Part shown: in pieces, positions 33,540-46,660 of the stretch
How positions within the stretch are numbered: position 1 is the stretch's first letter
How the letters are laid out: each line of letters starts with the position of its first letter
NCBI GenBank assembly: GCA_949152475.1
Contig: OX424570.1
Span: forward strand, 18,224,694-18,288,693
DNA: 64,000 bases
Source of the DNA: Terebella lapidaria
Taxonomy: Eukaryota; Annelida; Polychaeta; Terebellida; Terebellidae
Direction: 5' to 3'
Notes under the pieces: model-generated
The model's database searches: none
The model's input: only the letters and a program-made list of their open reading frames with translations
What the model was told of the DNA's origin: nothing
Position numbers and translations under genes: made by a program

Positions 33540-35716
33540 TGAGATGCCATGGAACTACTGCACCACTCACCGCGAGTTGCTCGTGGTGGTAACTATGACC
33601 AAGCGCTTCCGGCACTATTTGTTGGGACGCCATTTCCGGCTGCGAACTGATCACAGTTCGCTGAGATGGCTCCTCAACTATAGTGAGGCCAACGGCTTGG
33701 TGGCCCGGTGGCTCGTCAAACTCCAGGAGTATGACATGCAAATTGAGCACCGCACCGGAAAGTTGCACGGCAATGCTGACGGACTGTCACGTTGTCATAA
33801 GTGCAAGAATCCTAACTGTGCAGAGATGGCCCCATTCCAGCACGTTGGGGATTCTTCCAAAGACTCGGATCTGGACCTTACGGGAAGACCGCAGGCCGTC
33901 GCCCCCTCTAACAACACGGCGGCCGGAGCAACAAGAGTCCACCGCTCGAGGACCCGCCGTCAACGGCGATGGCATCCCGCATTTGAACCGGATGTGCGGC
34001 TCAGCTCCAGCGAGTCTTCTTCGAGTCCGGCGGTGTACTCCTCGTGGGTGCCCTCCACATCCTTGGGCGAGTCTTGAGTATGAGCGGTCTTTAACCCCTG
34101 TGGTGATGGCCGCTGCGGCGCAGTCGGACGTTCCGGATGAGGAGCCTAATTACCTTGGCGGCTACTCTCCGGCACAACTGGCTGCGAAGCAGGGAGCTGA
34201 CAGTGCTCTGGCACCGGTAATAAAAGCCCTTGAGGCCGGCCAGAAACCCTTCAAGGATGAGCGGAATACCTACAGGGAGGAGACCCAGTCTCTCATCTCC
34301 CAGTGGGAAAGACTCTCCTTGAAGGACGGCCTCTTGTACCGGCGCTATGAGCCACTGAGCCCACTGCCCCAAATTTGGCAGTTGGTGCTTCCAGCGGAGC
34401 TGTGGAAAGAAGTGCTCCATCAGTTGCATGACCTTCGGGTGACCGGTCACTTGGGAATCCGGAGGACCGTCCATAGGCTACAACAGCACTTTCACTGGCC
34501 TGGTAGCAGTTTGGACGTGCAACGATGGTGCACAGCCTGCCCTCGGTGTCAAGCTCGCAAAGGAGTTCCGACTCCTGGCCGCCACCCCTTAACCACGGTT
34601 AAGGCCGGTGCGCCTTTAGACCGGATCGCCTTGGACATACTGGATACCCATCGGGTCACCCCGCGTGGTTTCCGGTACATCCTGGTGATCTCGGACTATT
34701 TCACCAAATATACCGATGCCTACCCACTGCGCTGCCAGACTGCGGACGAGGTGGCTTGGTTGCTGGTGAATAGGTGGGTGGTTTACCATGGTGTACCTAA
34801 GCAGGTACATTCGGATCAGGGCACGCAATTCGAAAGCAACCTGTTCTGGAACCTAGCACAGATGCTAGGCAGTACCAAGGTCCGGACCACCCCTTACAGG
34901 CCCCAGTCTGATAGCCAGGTCGAACGCTTTTATCGATCGGTCCTCAACATGCTGGCGGCCTTTGTAAATGATCGTGCGAATGATTGGGATGACCACCTCC
35001 CATATGTCTTAATGGCGTACAGGTCGTCGGTCCACTCTTCGACCGGAGTCACTCCGCATGCGATGTTGTACGGCTGGGAACTAAATCTGCCCGTGGATAT
35101 TATGTATCCAACTGCGGTGGAAATCGGTGCAGTACCCCAGTGCGGTCTGGAGTACGTTGAGTGGGTTCGCCGTGCCCTGGCGAATGCCCATGATTTTGTG
35201 TGAGCACGCCTGGATAAGTCTGCTATCCGGCAGAAGCGTGGCTATGACGCCCATGCCAAGGGTAGGCCCGCTTTTGTGGAAGGAGATAAGGTGCGCTATT
35301 ATTTCCACCGCTTTAGCAAGGCAATAAATTTACTAAGCTGTGGATAGGCCCGTTTACGGTATTGAAACAGGTGACAGACGTGGACTACCGGATCCGGAGG
35401 GATTCCGACCCGGATAGGGTTCTGGTGGTCCATATTGACAACCTGAAGAAGTACGAGGGCCCGCTTATCATGGATCCGCTCTTACAAGATGCGGAACCGG
35501 ATGATGCTCCTCTTTTGGACACTTCCGGTCAGCATCCGCGGACTCTGGACGAGCATGTACGCCATATGGTGGGTCTTCCGGACCTCTCTGATCTGTCAGA
35601 TGACGGCCCAGACGACAATACACCAGATCTCGGCGATCCGCAGGTACCACCACCTGCGGATGATGGGCGGCCACGCCAGAATCCTCGTGCACCGACCCCG
35701 TATGGGTGGGATTAGC
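33540..35716 (+). mobile_element. Ty3/Gypsy-type LTR retroelement, pol remains (fossil)
   Basis: Parts recognised in order: an RNase H-like segment near the left end, an integrase zinc-binding HHCC segment (about 34400-34570), an integrase catalytic core (about 34600-35150) and an integrase C-terminal GPY/F-like segment (about 35330-35460), then an acidic Pro-rich tail. No gag, protease or reverse transcriptase is recognised, and no pair of LTRs was identified. The element is broken, 5'-truncated and carries a few further breaks. The long open stretches suggest a moderately recent insertion. GC content is clearly higher than in the surroundings. Confidence 0.85.
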
Positions 35717-36724
35717 GTTCCGCTTATGGGGATGCATATGCGGTATCCATCTATCACACCAGGGATGGATTTTAGGTCGTTCCGTGGGAGTCTGCACGAC
35801 TTTCCTCCGTGAGCAGCCACTTTGTGGCTATCTCCGGAGTTGAGGTCCGTGGATATCTCTACGTCGTAATGCCGCCGCTCCGCATCCACCCTCCCGTAGT
35901 TTCTAGCACTAGGGACGTGCGGCAACGCTATCCACATCAGGTGGCCTGGCCCCTTTCGTGGATGTGCCGGACGCCCTTGGTCCCGGGACAGCCTCTTATA
36001 TGGCCAGACTGAGGTTGGGATTTACGTCCGCTATGGGAGAAGCGCCTTCCCACGGATTTGGGGAACTGGCAATGGACGCGGTGATAGCATCCGGACGTGA
36101 GGACTGATGTCCGCGGTTCGTCCATGTGACTCGTCCAGCGTTCCGGACGCTTTAAGATGAGGCATTCCGGTGCATTATCCCCGTGAGCCACTACTGTAAT
36201 TACGGTTATAGTAGGATAAGGTTTCTAGCAGCAGGAAACCTTTTAACCATTATTTTAATGGACCGGCTGTTAAGTCCACGCGTGCGGACCAGCCGCTGCA
36301 ATGGGGGACGCTCATTTTCGTCCGGATCGTACCTTACAATACACGGTCCTTCCGTAATGACCGGATCCCCGGCCTCCTTCTAAGAAGGGGGTCGTATTTT
36401 ACATGCGCAGCATACTTTGTGGTTTTTAATCCCTATCATTACCATCGGATAAGGTCAATATGCTATTTTATGGTACTTGTCTGGTTCTGGACTCTGTCCG
36501 CAGGCAGTTCCGGATGAGCGCCGGCTATTGATTTCATCATGTTTGGGATCCTCTAGATTGGGCGCCGGCTTGAAGGGTTCGTCCCCCTAACCATTGCGGT
36601 TATGGCCCTGCCGGCACCGCGTCTAATCTATTGGTTCCGCGCTCCGGTGGTCGTTTGTTTGGGCTCTGGACTTGACCGGCCTTGCTCCGTGGCCATATTG
36701 TACGTTGCGGTTGCTAGTGGGCGT
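35717..36724. other. GC-rich 3' flank of the retroelement
   Basis: A composition like the pol region continues to about 36.7 kb, with a purine-rich run near 36380. It may be the 3' untranslated or LTR region of the same fossil, but no second copy was found to prove it. Confidence 0.35.
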
Positions 36725-39647
36725 CTGATCAACGCCCACAGGGCGCTCAATTGTCTTTAGGGCTACTATGGGCATAGCCGATCGCCTTGTAAGCATACCA
36801 GCAGCTATGGGGAGTGTTCATGTTTATTTATCCATCTCATGTTATTATTTATTTGAGTGGATTATATAAACCACAAGTATGCGGCATGTCTCTGGAGAAT
36901 TCTGTTCTTGCTTGATTAGTGACACAATTGAGACAAGTTTGTGAAATTTCCTTTCTGGTGCAATAGACGGGTGTAAGGAGTTGCGCTAATTTTGACACTG
37001 ACGGTGTGATGTGATATCGAAAAGACTGGAGAATGGCAATTTATTGTTGTTTTCGTCTGACATATTCGTACCAGCCACAAGTTAGTGGTTACTCTCAATT
37101 TTAAGCCCAATTTCTACCTTGCTGAGGTGATTAATTTCACGTCATTTACCGCCAGTGCGGAAGCAAAATCTAATGACTGATGTTAATTACTGCATGTTAT
37201 TTGCAAGGTCCCCCAGGATAGAAATTTTCATTTTCTACCCGTATCCATGGTTTGATTTGGAGTCACCGGAGGGAAATTACTGCCCCCGCATGAGTGTTAT
37301 AGTGTTTGTATTTTGGTCCGGTAGTGTGTCATTATGTCCGGGGACAGAAGTTTTCAGCGACGCCACGTGCACTGCTGCGTGCATAGAATAGCTGTCGACA
37401 TTTGTTGCATATACGTATGTAAAATGTCGTACCCGGATTTTAATAAATCTCAAGTGGTTTGCACATTTATGTTGTGCCACTCGCATTTCGTCCGCTGCTG
37501 CGGCACTGGATCCCGAGGGTTCTGGCGTGGCCGGCGTTTGAGATGCGAGTGATTTTGCCAGTTGTGTGTTCCCTAAGCGGGCTGTGTCCAGAGATGCGTG
37601 GGTGATCGGGCGTCTACATTTATTTGTGGACGTCCGTCCATCTGTGCGTCTCTGCACTGGCCTGCCTGGGTTGTAGCATGCAGATACTGGCAGTCAAGGT
37701 CACTTGCCGCGTTGGCTTTGATAGCTGTCTGAGACAGCCGTCCGCAGGTACATTTGTGTCCGCGCGGACTTGCCGGAGCTGCTTCCCGCGGCTCTGCCCT
37801 GCCTCGGGCCTCTCCGCAGGTCTGAGGAGCCGGCCGGCCGGGCAGCCGGCAACTCTTTTTAGAGGTACTATCACTTTTGATCACTCGGTGTGTCGTTTTA
37901 CAAAATTTCTAAATTTAAAGTTTAACCTTAAAGATATTCCAAAAGCTCGGCACACCGTCCCTTTCGGCGAATGACCTTCCAAGATCGCCATCCTTTTTGG
38001 ACTGCCTCGGTCAAAATTTTAGCTTGTTTATTCCAAACTGCAGAGCGCGTTATAGTTTACTCCGTGAGTCCGGGGGTCGTTCCCCATTCTTTCAAAAGGG
38101 ACCCTTAAGGTCCTAGTCTTTTGCGCCGTGACTTCCGGGTGTCGACATCTTGCCTTCTTTCGGTTCCCGCATGCAATGCCTTCGTCGTGTTTCAAGCATT
38201 TTGGGCGCGGGCGGAGCACGTTGGGGACCAACATTGTGCAAAGGGGGTAATGTGGAGATTTTGCCCAAGATCACAGCAGGTATCTTTGCTAAACACTAAC
38301 CAGTTTTACGGTCTATTTTTGGCTGCTTCAGTTCGAAGCGCGCATTGCTTGGCGACGCTCTCTAATCCTCTCGCGCCCAGTAAACTATAACAATGGTTTG
38401 ACCTCGTTTCCCTTCGTGTCTCGTGCTCTTGTGTTATATATACTCTGGGACCGGTTTGATCTGAGAGATTGTCCTAGAGCAAGCCGAGAGGCAGGACGGG
38501 AAGCTCGCCATGAGCTTTGCATCTCCACTCCTTAGCTAAAGCCCTCGCGGGCTCCTGGAGACGATTTCCATAGGGGGCCCAGGCTGGGGGAGACCGTGCT
38601 GACTCGGGGGCGCACGCCCTGTGGATCACCGGTCTTTTCCCACCCGGGATGGTGCGACACAGGCTCTGGCAGACTGTCGGGCTGCCCGGGGTTCTATCCC
38701 CAAGGCGGACCCCGGCGAGCCAAGCCTTACAGTTAATACCGCGGTGATGATCGATTTTTCTGAGCGGTGTCCGCATGTTTGGGCTCGCTGGGTGGGCAGT
38801 TACCTGGTTAACGTTCTAATGATAGAGTTGTTACTGCGCCCGCAGTGACCCTCAGTGAGCGGCTTCTCCGCGAGGATCTGAGGATAGCGGGTGCGCGTCC
38901 GCGATGACCTGTGGTGAGAGGACTATCCTCGAGGATCCAGGATAGCGGACGACGTTAATACTTTACACATGTTTGTACACAACATACAAACAGGCAGTGC
39001 TCAGTCATTGTATGATATATTACTAACCTAGAGTACATGCCAATACGTGCATACATGTAATATAGCATGTACATGTACAATTGTTACAGACTATCAAGGG
39101 TGACGCTATCAATATTATAGGATTACAAAATATTCCGTCAGAGATGTAACCCATCTTTTCACACCCTACATTCAACCAATATGCTATACACGCTATACAT
39201 ATAAAATTAGCCCAAAGGCTAAGATAGGTTACCGGACAATTTGGTTTGGCCATGGCAGCAATGGCAGGTAACAGACCTTGAGATTTACCAATCAAGGTTC
39301 GCAGTGTAAACATATGACCTTGAGATTTACCAATCAAGGTCATCCGTGTGAACTTTAATGTCACCATTACATGTATGTGTGCGGCATTTGATATTCTATA
39401 TGTTCATAATACAAAGATATATCTGGCTAATCTGGGTGGAATCGCTTACGGCGCTCAGGTCAATTTACACATTCCGAGTCAGACATTTGGAACTCATGGT
39501 CATCTGACGTCAAGTTCGAAGTCAGCATTAGTTGTACCATATATGTCTTCCTATATGTTCATAATGCAAAAATGAGCTCTATCTGCAAGCATTTCATCTA
39601 TAGAGGCAAATCTGGGCATTTTTTGACCCCAAAATGGCTGTTTTGAC
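36725..39647. repeat. 2.92-kb direct tandem duplication, unit 1
   Basis: Begins ctgatcaacgcccacagggc. Corresponding positions in unit 2 are 2922-2923 bp to the right. Contents: a TATA-like tatataa near 36865, GC-rich non-coding sequence to about 38950, two related roughly 60-bp blocks with a palindromic atcctcgaggat (38845-38955), AT-rich sequence, and the left part of a GTTACCGGAC-family element (39208-39647). The 100-126-codon frames in it have no recognisable protein character. Confidence 0.95.
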
Positions 39648-42569
39648 CTGATCAACGCCCACAGGGCGCTCAATTGTCTTTAGGGCTACTATGGGCATAG
39701 CCGATCGCCTTGTAAGCATACCAGCAGCTATGGGGAGTGTTCATGTTTATTTATCCATCTCATGTTATTATTTATTTGAGTGGATTATATAAACCACAAG
39801 TATGGGCATGTCTCTGGAGAATTCTGTTCTTGCTTGATTAGTGACACAATTGAGACAAGTTTGTGAAATTTCCTTTCTGGTGCAATAGACGGGTGTAAGG
39901 AGTTGCGCTAATTTTGACACTGACGGTGTGATGTGATATCGAAAAGACTGGAGAATGGCAATTTATTGTTGTTTTCGTCTGACATATTCGTACCAGCCAC
40001 AAGTTAGTGGTTACTCTCAATTTTAAGCCCAATTTCTACCTTGCTGAGGTGATTAATTTCACGTCATTTACCGCCAGTGCGGAAGCAAAATCTAATGACT
40101 GATGTTAATTACTGCATGTTATTTGCAAGGTCCCCCAGGATAGAAATTTTCATTTTCTACCCGTATCCATGGTTTGATTTGGAGTCACCGGAGGGAAATT
40201 ACTGCCCCCGCATGAGTGTTATAGTGTTTGTATTTTGGTCCGGTAGTGTGTCATTATGTCCGGGGACAGAAGTTTTCAGCGACGCCACGTGCACTGCTGC
40301 GTGCATAGAATAGCTGTCGACATTTGTTGCATATACGTATGTAAAATGTCGTACCCGGATTTTAATAAATCTCAAGTGGTTTGCACATTTATGTTGTGCC
40401 ACTCGCATTTCGTCCGCTGCTGCGGCACTGGATCCCGAGGGTTCTGGCGTGGCCGGCGTTTGAGATGCGAGTGATTTTGCCAGTTGTGTGTTCCCTAAGC
40501 GGGCTGTGTCCAGAGATGCGTGGGTGATCGGGCGTCTACATTTATTTGTGGACGTCCGTCCATCTGTGCGTCTCTGCACTGGCCTGCCTGGGTTGTAGCA
40601 TGCAGATACTGGCAGTCAAGGTCACTTGCCGCGTTGGCTTTGATAGCTGTCTGAGACAGCCGTCCGCGGGTACATTTGTGTCCGCGCGGACTTGCCGGAG
40701 CTGCTTCCCGCGGCTCTGCCCTGCCTCGGGCCTCTCCGCAGGTCTGAGGAGCCGGCCGGCCGGGCAGCCGGCAACTCTTTTTAGAGGTACTATCACTTTT
40801 GATCACTCGGTGTGTCGTTTTACAAAATTTCTAAATTTAAAGTTTAACCTTAAAGATATTCCAAAAGCTCGGCACACCGTCCCTTTCGGCGGATGACCTT
40901 CCAAGATCGCCATCCTTTTTGGACTGCCTCGGTCAAAATTTTAGCTTGTTTATTCCAAACTGCAGAGCGCGTTATAGTTTACTCCGTGAGTCCGGGGGTC
41001 GTTCCCCATTCTTTCAAAAGGGACCCTTAAGGTCCTAGTCTTTTGCGCCGTGACTTCCGGGTGTCGACATCTTGCCTTCTTTCGGTTCCCGCATGCAATG
41101 CCTTCGTCGTGTTTCAAGCATTTTGGGCGCGGGCGGAGCACGTTGGGGACCAACATTGTGCAAAGGGGGTAATGTGGAGATTTTGCCCAAGATCACAGCA
41201 GGTATCTTTGCTAAACACTAACCAGTTTTACGGTCTATTTTTGGCTGCTTCAGTTCGAAGCGCGCATTGCTTGGCGACGCTCTCTAATCCTCTCGCGCCC
41301 AGTAAACTATAACAATGGTTTGACCTCGTTTCCCTTCGTGTCTCGTGCTCTTGTGTTATATATACTCTGGGACCGGTTTGATCTGAGAGATTGTCCTAGA
41401 GCAAGCCGAGAGGCAGGACGGGAAGCTCGCCATGAGCTTTGCATCTCCACTCCTTAGCTAAAGCCCTCGCGGGCTCCTGGAGACGATTTCCATAGGGGGC
41501 CCAGGCTGGGGGAGACCGTGCTGACTCGGGGGCGCACGCCCTGTGGATCACCGGTCTTTTCCCACCCGGGATGGTGCGACACAGGCTCTGGCAGACTGTC
41601 GGGCTGCCCGGGGTTCTATCCCCAAGGCGGACCCCGGCGAGCCAAGCCTTACAGTTAATACCGCGGTGATGATCGATTTTTCTGAGCGGTGTCCGCATGT
41701 TTGGGCTCGCTGGGTGGGCAGTTACCTGGTTAACGTTCTAATGATAGAGTTGTTACTGCGCCCGCAGTGACCCTCAGTGAGCGGCTTCTCCGCGAGGATC
41801 TGAGGATAGCGGGTGCGCGTCCGCGATGACCTGTGGTGAGAGGACTATCCTCGAGGATCCAGGATAGCGGACGACGTTAATACTTTACACATGTTTGTAC
41901 ACAACATACAAACAGGCAGTGCTCAGTCATTGTATGATATATTACTAACCTAGAGTACATGCCAATACGTGCATACATGTAATATAGCATGTACATGTAC
42001 AATTGTTACAGACTATCAAGGGTGACGCTATCAATATTATAGGATTACAAAATATTCCGTCAGAGATGTAACCCATCTTTTCACACCCTACATTCAACCA
42101 ATATGCTATACACGCTATACATATAAAATTAGCCCAAAGGCTAAGATAGGTTACCGGACAATTTGGTTTGGCCATGGCAGCAATGGCAGGTAACAGACCT
42201 TGAGATTTACCAATCAAGGTTCGCAGTGTAAACATATGACCTTGAGATTTACCAATCAAGGTCATCCGTGTGAACTTTAATGTCACCATTACATGTATGT
42301 GTGCGGCATTTGATATTCTATATGTTCATAATACAAAGATATATCTGGCTAATCTGGGTGGAATCGCTTACGGCGCTCAGGTCAATTTACACATTCCGAG
42401 TCAGACATTTGGAACTCATGGTCATCTGACGTCAAGTTCGAAGTCAGCATTAGTTGTACCATATATGTCTTCCTATATGTTCATAATGCAAAAATGAGCT
42501 CTATCTGCAAGCATTTCATCTATAGAGGCAAATCTGGGCATTTTTTGACCCCAAAATGGCTGTTTTGAC
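39648..42569. repeat. 2.92-kb direct tandem duplication, unit 2
   Basis: Nearly identical to unit 1. I see three differences: one base missing in a tatgcggcatg word, and two A/G changes in the gtccgcaggta and ggcgaatgacc words. The junction shares only a short ct overlap with the outer boundaries, which fits a simple tandem duplication. An uncollapsed assembly haplotype is the alternative. Confidence 0.95.
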
Positions 42570-42842
42570 CTTTCAAGGTCATCGAAGGTCAAACTCAAGG
42601 TCACCACACAAGTCGCCATATATGACTTCCCATTTGAAAGTGCCAATTTCTAAGCTGTATCTTCGAGTGTTTTATGAGTACAGTCCAGACAGCTCCCATT
42701 ATGAAGGTAAAAAGTGCCGAAAATTTTCTAAGTCCAAAATTTTTCTCAAAGGGTGAAAATTTTTATTTGCCTAGAAATGGCACAAAATGGATAGTAATGC
42801 GATTTGGGGCGAAAAATTTTTTTTTCGCCAACTCGTCAAAAA
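42130..42842. mobile_element. GTTACCGGAC-family element fragment, copy 5
   Basis: It starts tagcccaaaggctaagatag then gttaccggacaattt. The right part is cut where the next family member begins at 42843. The same left part stands at 39208-39647, where the duplication junction truncates it. Confidence 0.65.
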
Positions 42843-44549
42843 TTAGCCCAAAGGCTAAGATAGGTTACCGGACAATTTTGGTTTGGCCATGGCAGCATTG
42901 GCAGGTAACAGACCTTGAGATTTACCAATCAAGGTTCGCAGTGTAAACATATGACCTTGGGATTTACCAATCAAGGTCATCCGTATGAACTTCGATGTAA
43001 CCATTACATGTATGTGTGCGGCATTTGATATTCTATATGTTAGGTGGAAACGTTTAGGCCGCTCAGGTCAATTTACACATTCCAAGTCAGACATTTGGCA
43101 CTCAAGGTCATCTGACGTCAAGTTCAAGGTCATCATTAGTTGTGCCATATATGTCTTCCTATATGTTCATAATGCAAACAGGATGCAAAGCAAGCATTTC
43201 ATCTACAAAGGCAAATCTGGGCATTTTTTGACCCCAAAATGGCTGTTTTGACCTTTCAAGGTCATCCAAGGTCAAATTCAAGGTCACCACACAAGTCGCC
43301 ATATATGACTTCCGATTTGAAAGTGCCAATTTCTAAGCTCTATCTTCAAGCGTTCTATGAGTACAGTCCTGACAGCTCCCATTATGAAGGAAAAAAGTGC
43401 CAAAAATTTTCTAAGTCCAAAATTTTTTTCAAAGGGTGAAAATTTTTTTTTGCCTAGAAATGGCCCAAAATGGATAGTAATGTTATTTGGGGCGAAACAA
43501 ATTTTTTTCGCCGACTCGTCAAAAATTCAAAATGGCCGCCACACTGAGATCGGCGATTCAAGGGCAACAAAACTTATAGGAAAAAAGTGCCGAAAATTTT
43601 CCAAGTCCAAAATTTTTTTCAAAGGGTGAAAATTTTTTTTTGCCTAGAAATGGCCCAAAATGGATAGTAATGTTATTTGGGGCGAAAAAATTTTTTTTTC
43701 GCCGACTCGTCCAAAATTCAAAATGGCCGCCACACTGAGATCGGCGATTCAAGGGCAACAAAACTTATACACGTCACAGAGGTATATAAGAGGAATCTTT
43801 TTAAGCAAAAATCTCAAAACTGATCAGAGAGTTTTTGAGAAAATACAGACCAGGTGCAAATTTGAGCGTTTTTCGACCCAAAAATGGCTGTTTTGACCTT
43901 TCAAGGTCATCCAAGGTCAAATTCAAGGTCACCACACAAGTCGCCATATATGACTTCCCATTTGAAAGTGCCAATTTCTAAGCTCTATCTTCAAGCGTTC
44001 TATGAGTACAGTCCAGACAGCTCCCATTATGAAGGGAAAAAGTGCCGAAAATTTTCTAAGTCCAAAATTTTTTTCAAAGGGTGAAAAATTTTTTTTGCTC
44101 TAGAAATGGCCCAAAATGGATAGTAATGCGATCTTGGGCGAAAAAAATTTTTTTCGCCGACCCGCCAAAAATTCAAAATGGCCGCCACACGAAAACCGGC
44201 AGATTTAGGGCAACCAAACTTATACATATCACAGAGGTATATGAGGGGAATCTTTTGAAACCAAAAACTCAAAACTGATCAGACAGTTTTTGAGAAAATG
44301 GCCGTCAAAGTCCAAAATTGAGCGTTTTTCGACAAAAACGGCCGCCATTTTGAAAAAAATGCGAAAATCAAAAAACAAAAAAATACCTCCTTCTCAAAAT
44401 ATTTTTAGGCATTTTTGTGCAAAATTTCAGAAAGATTCGATCGTTAACTTTAAAGATAAAAATGTTAACGCCGGACGGACGGACGGACGGACGGACGACG
44501 GACGCAACGCCATGCCAATAGGTTATCGGACCAAAGGTCCGGTAACCTA
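42843..44549. mobile_element. GTTACCGGAC-family element, copy 6, internally duplicated
   Basis: It starts ttagcccaaaggctaagata and ends ggtccggtaacct. The internal block ctgttttgacctttcaaggt through aatggcccaaaatggat occurs three times (43245, 43560 partial, 43884). The (gacg) tract at 44472-44498 precedes the standard tail. Confidence 0.75.
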
Positions 44550-44925
44550 AAATTCAAAATGGCCGCCACATGGAGACCGGCGAATCTAGGGCAACCAAAC
44601 TTATACATATCACAGAGGTGTATGAGGGGAATCTTTTGAAACCAAAAACTCAAAACTGATCAGACAGTTTTTGAGAAAATGGCCGTCAAAGTCCAAAATT
44701 GAGCATTTTTCGACAAAAATGGCCGCCATTTTGAAAAAAATGCGAAAGACAAAAAACAAAAAAATACCTCCTTCTCAAAATATTTTTAGGCATTTTTGTG
44801 CAAAATTTCAGAAAGATTCGATTGTAAACTTCAAAGATAAAAATGTTAACGCCAGATGGACGGACGGACGGACGGACGCAACGCCATGCCAATAGGTTAT
44901 CGGACCAAAGGTTAGGTAACCTAAT
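44550..44925. mobile_element. Tandem extra tail of the GTTACCGGAC family
   Basis: A direct repeat of the last roughly 370 bp of copy 6 (from aattcaaaatggccgccac to the final ggttaggtaacct). The same arrangement, an extra diverged tail after the terminus, is seen at 9936-10124. The next 440 bp (44926-45370) hold another diverged aacggccgccat block and no gene. Confidence 0.65.
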
Positions 44926-45370
44926 AAAATGTATTACATACGGACATTGAGGACGATGTGTATGCCTCCGTGGTCTATTTATTATGCAACACTGTATGCT
45001 GCTCGCCCCTCCTTTCATACGGCCAAAAATTCCCCCTGGTCGGCCTAGGCCAAAGGCACCCACTTACGTCACCAGTCAGCACGAAAGGTTGAGGGGATGT
45101 CTCAAAAGCTCGAAGGGATTGTACGGTATCTCTTTATATAGCATACTTACAGCTTTAAAGGCCACTGTAACTTATACACGTCATGTGGGTATATAGGGAT
45201 GGATTAGAAAAATAAAGATAAGAGACAAATTCTGAGAATTCTAAAACTTAAAAGTAAAATTGGGCGTTTCTTTCGATGAAAACGGCCGCCATTTTTAGAA
45301 ACCTCCCATTTTTCAATGGTTTCTTTCTCAATTTTTCAGAAAGTTTTGACTGTAATCTTAAAGATTAGAA

Positions 45371-46660
45371 TTAGCCCAAGCGCTAGGAAAGACTACCGGA
45401 AAAAGGTTTAGCTTTAAATCAGCTTTTTTTCATAAGCTTTTTCATCAGAATTGCTGTATTGACCTTCCAAGGTCATAGAAGCTCAAATGTAGGGTCACCA
45501 CTGAAACTGTAATATATGATTTCCCATTTGATACTGCCAATATTAAAGCTCTATCTTGAAGCTTTATGTGAAAAATGAGGTCAAAGGTCAAATTCAAGGT
45601 CAGAACAATATTCATCATACTATATCATTTCATATGGTCACAACTGATTGTAAAGACATAAAGTTGCTAATATAGGGAGATACTAGCCATTTTGTTGTCC
45701 GACCTTGAAATTTAGGTCAGAGGTCAAGCGAATATCCAGCATATATCGTTTCCTATATGTACACAATCTATTCCCGAACTGCAGAGTTGATAATAAGTGA
45801 GATATTATCTATCTTGTGCAAGCTTATGAGAATTATAACATATAACATTTCCTATATGTGAACAATTGATTCCTAAGCTGTAAAGTCAATAATAAGTGAG
45901 ATATTACCTAGTTTGTGCCTCGGCCTTGAAAAAGATGTCAAAGGTCCAATTCAAGGTCATCAAAATACTCGGCATGCATCATTTTCTGTATAACCACATT
46001 TCATTCCTAAGCTTTAAAGTCGATAATAAGCGATATATTAGTCATTTTGTGCTCTGAGTTTGAAAATGAGGTCAAAGGTCAATTCAAGGTCATGACAATA
46101 TTCAGCATATATCATTTTCTATATGTCCACAACTGATTCCTAGGCTGTAAAGTCGATAAAAAGCGAGATATCACCCATTTTGTGCTGTGACCTTGACAAT
46201 GCGATCAAAGATAAATTCAAGGTCATGAGAATATTCGGCAAATATCATTTCCTCTATGTTCACAATTAATACCTAATGTCTAATCTGAATATTAAGTGAG
46301 CCATTAGGAATAATGTGTTCCATTATAAAGCATAAGAGAATTTAAAAAGTGCCACTTGGGAAGCGTCAAATAAATCAAAATGGCCACCATGAACACACCT
46401 GCGATTCAAGGGAAACGAAACTTATAAACGCACAGAGGTATATGAAGGGAATCTTTAAAAAAAATATCAAATATGATCAAACAGGAAAAAAACCAAAATA
46501 CCCAAAATAAAATTGAAATATTACTAGTCATTTTTGTGCAAAATTTCAGAGATTCGCTCGTAAACTCAAGATGAAAATGTAGATGGATGCCGACGGATGA
46601 TGGACGACAGAGGAAGCGACGCCATGACAATAGGTTATCGGACCAAAGGTCCGGTAGCCT
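45371..46660. mobile_element. GTTACCGGAC-family element, copy 7
   Basis: It starts ttagcccaagcgctaggaaa and ends aaaggtccggtagcct. It contains about five diverged 134-bp-type units (cagcatatatcatt words) at 45580-46300, then the standard tail. Confidence 0.65.

Noticed and set aside
38680-38720. A ggggttctatcccc word resembling a Pol III B box
   Set aside because: There is no matching A box at the right distance and no tRNA cloverleaf, so a tRNA or SINE head is not supported.
37277-41770. Pairs of 100-126-codon frames in the 2.92-kb duplicated units
   Set aside because: They overlap on both strands, are GC-rich, lack recognisable domains, and recur only because the DNA is duplicated.
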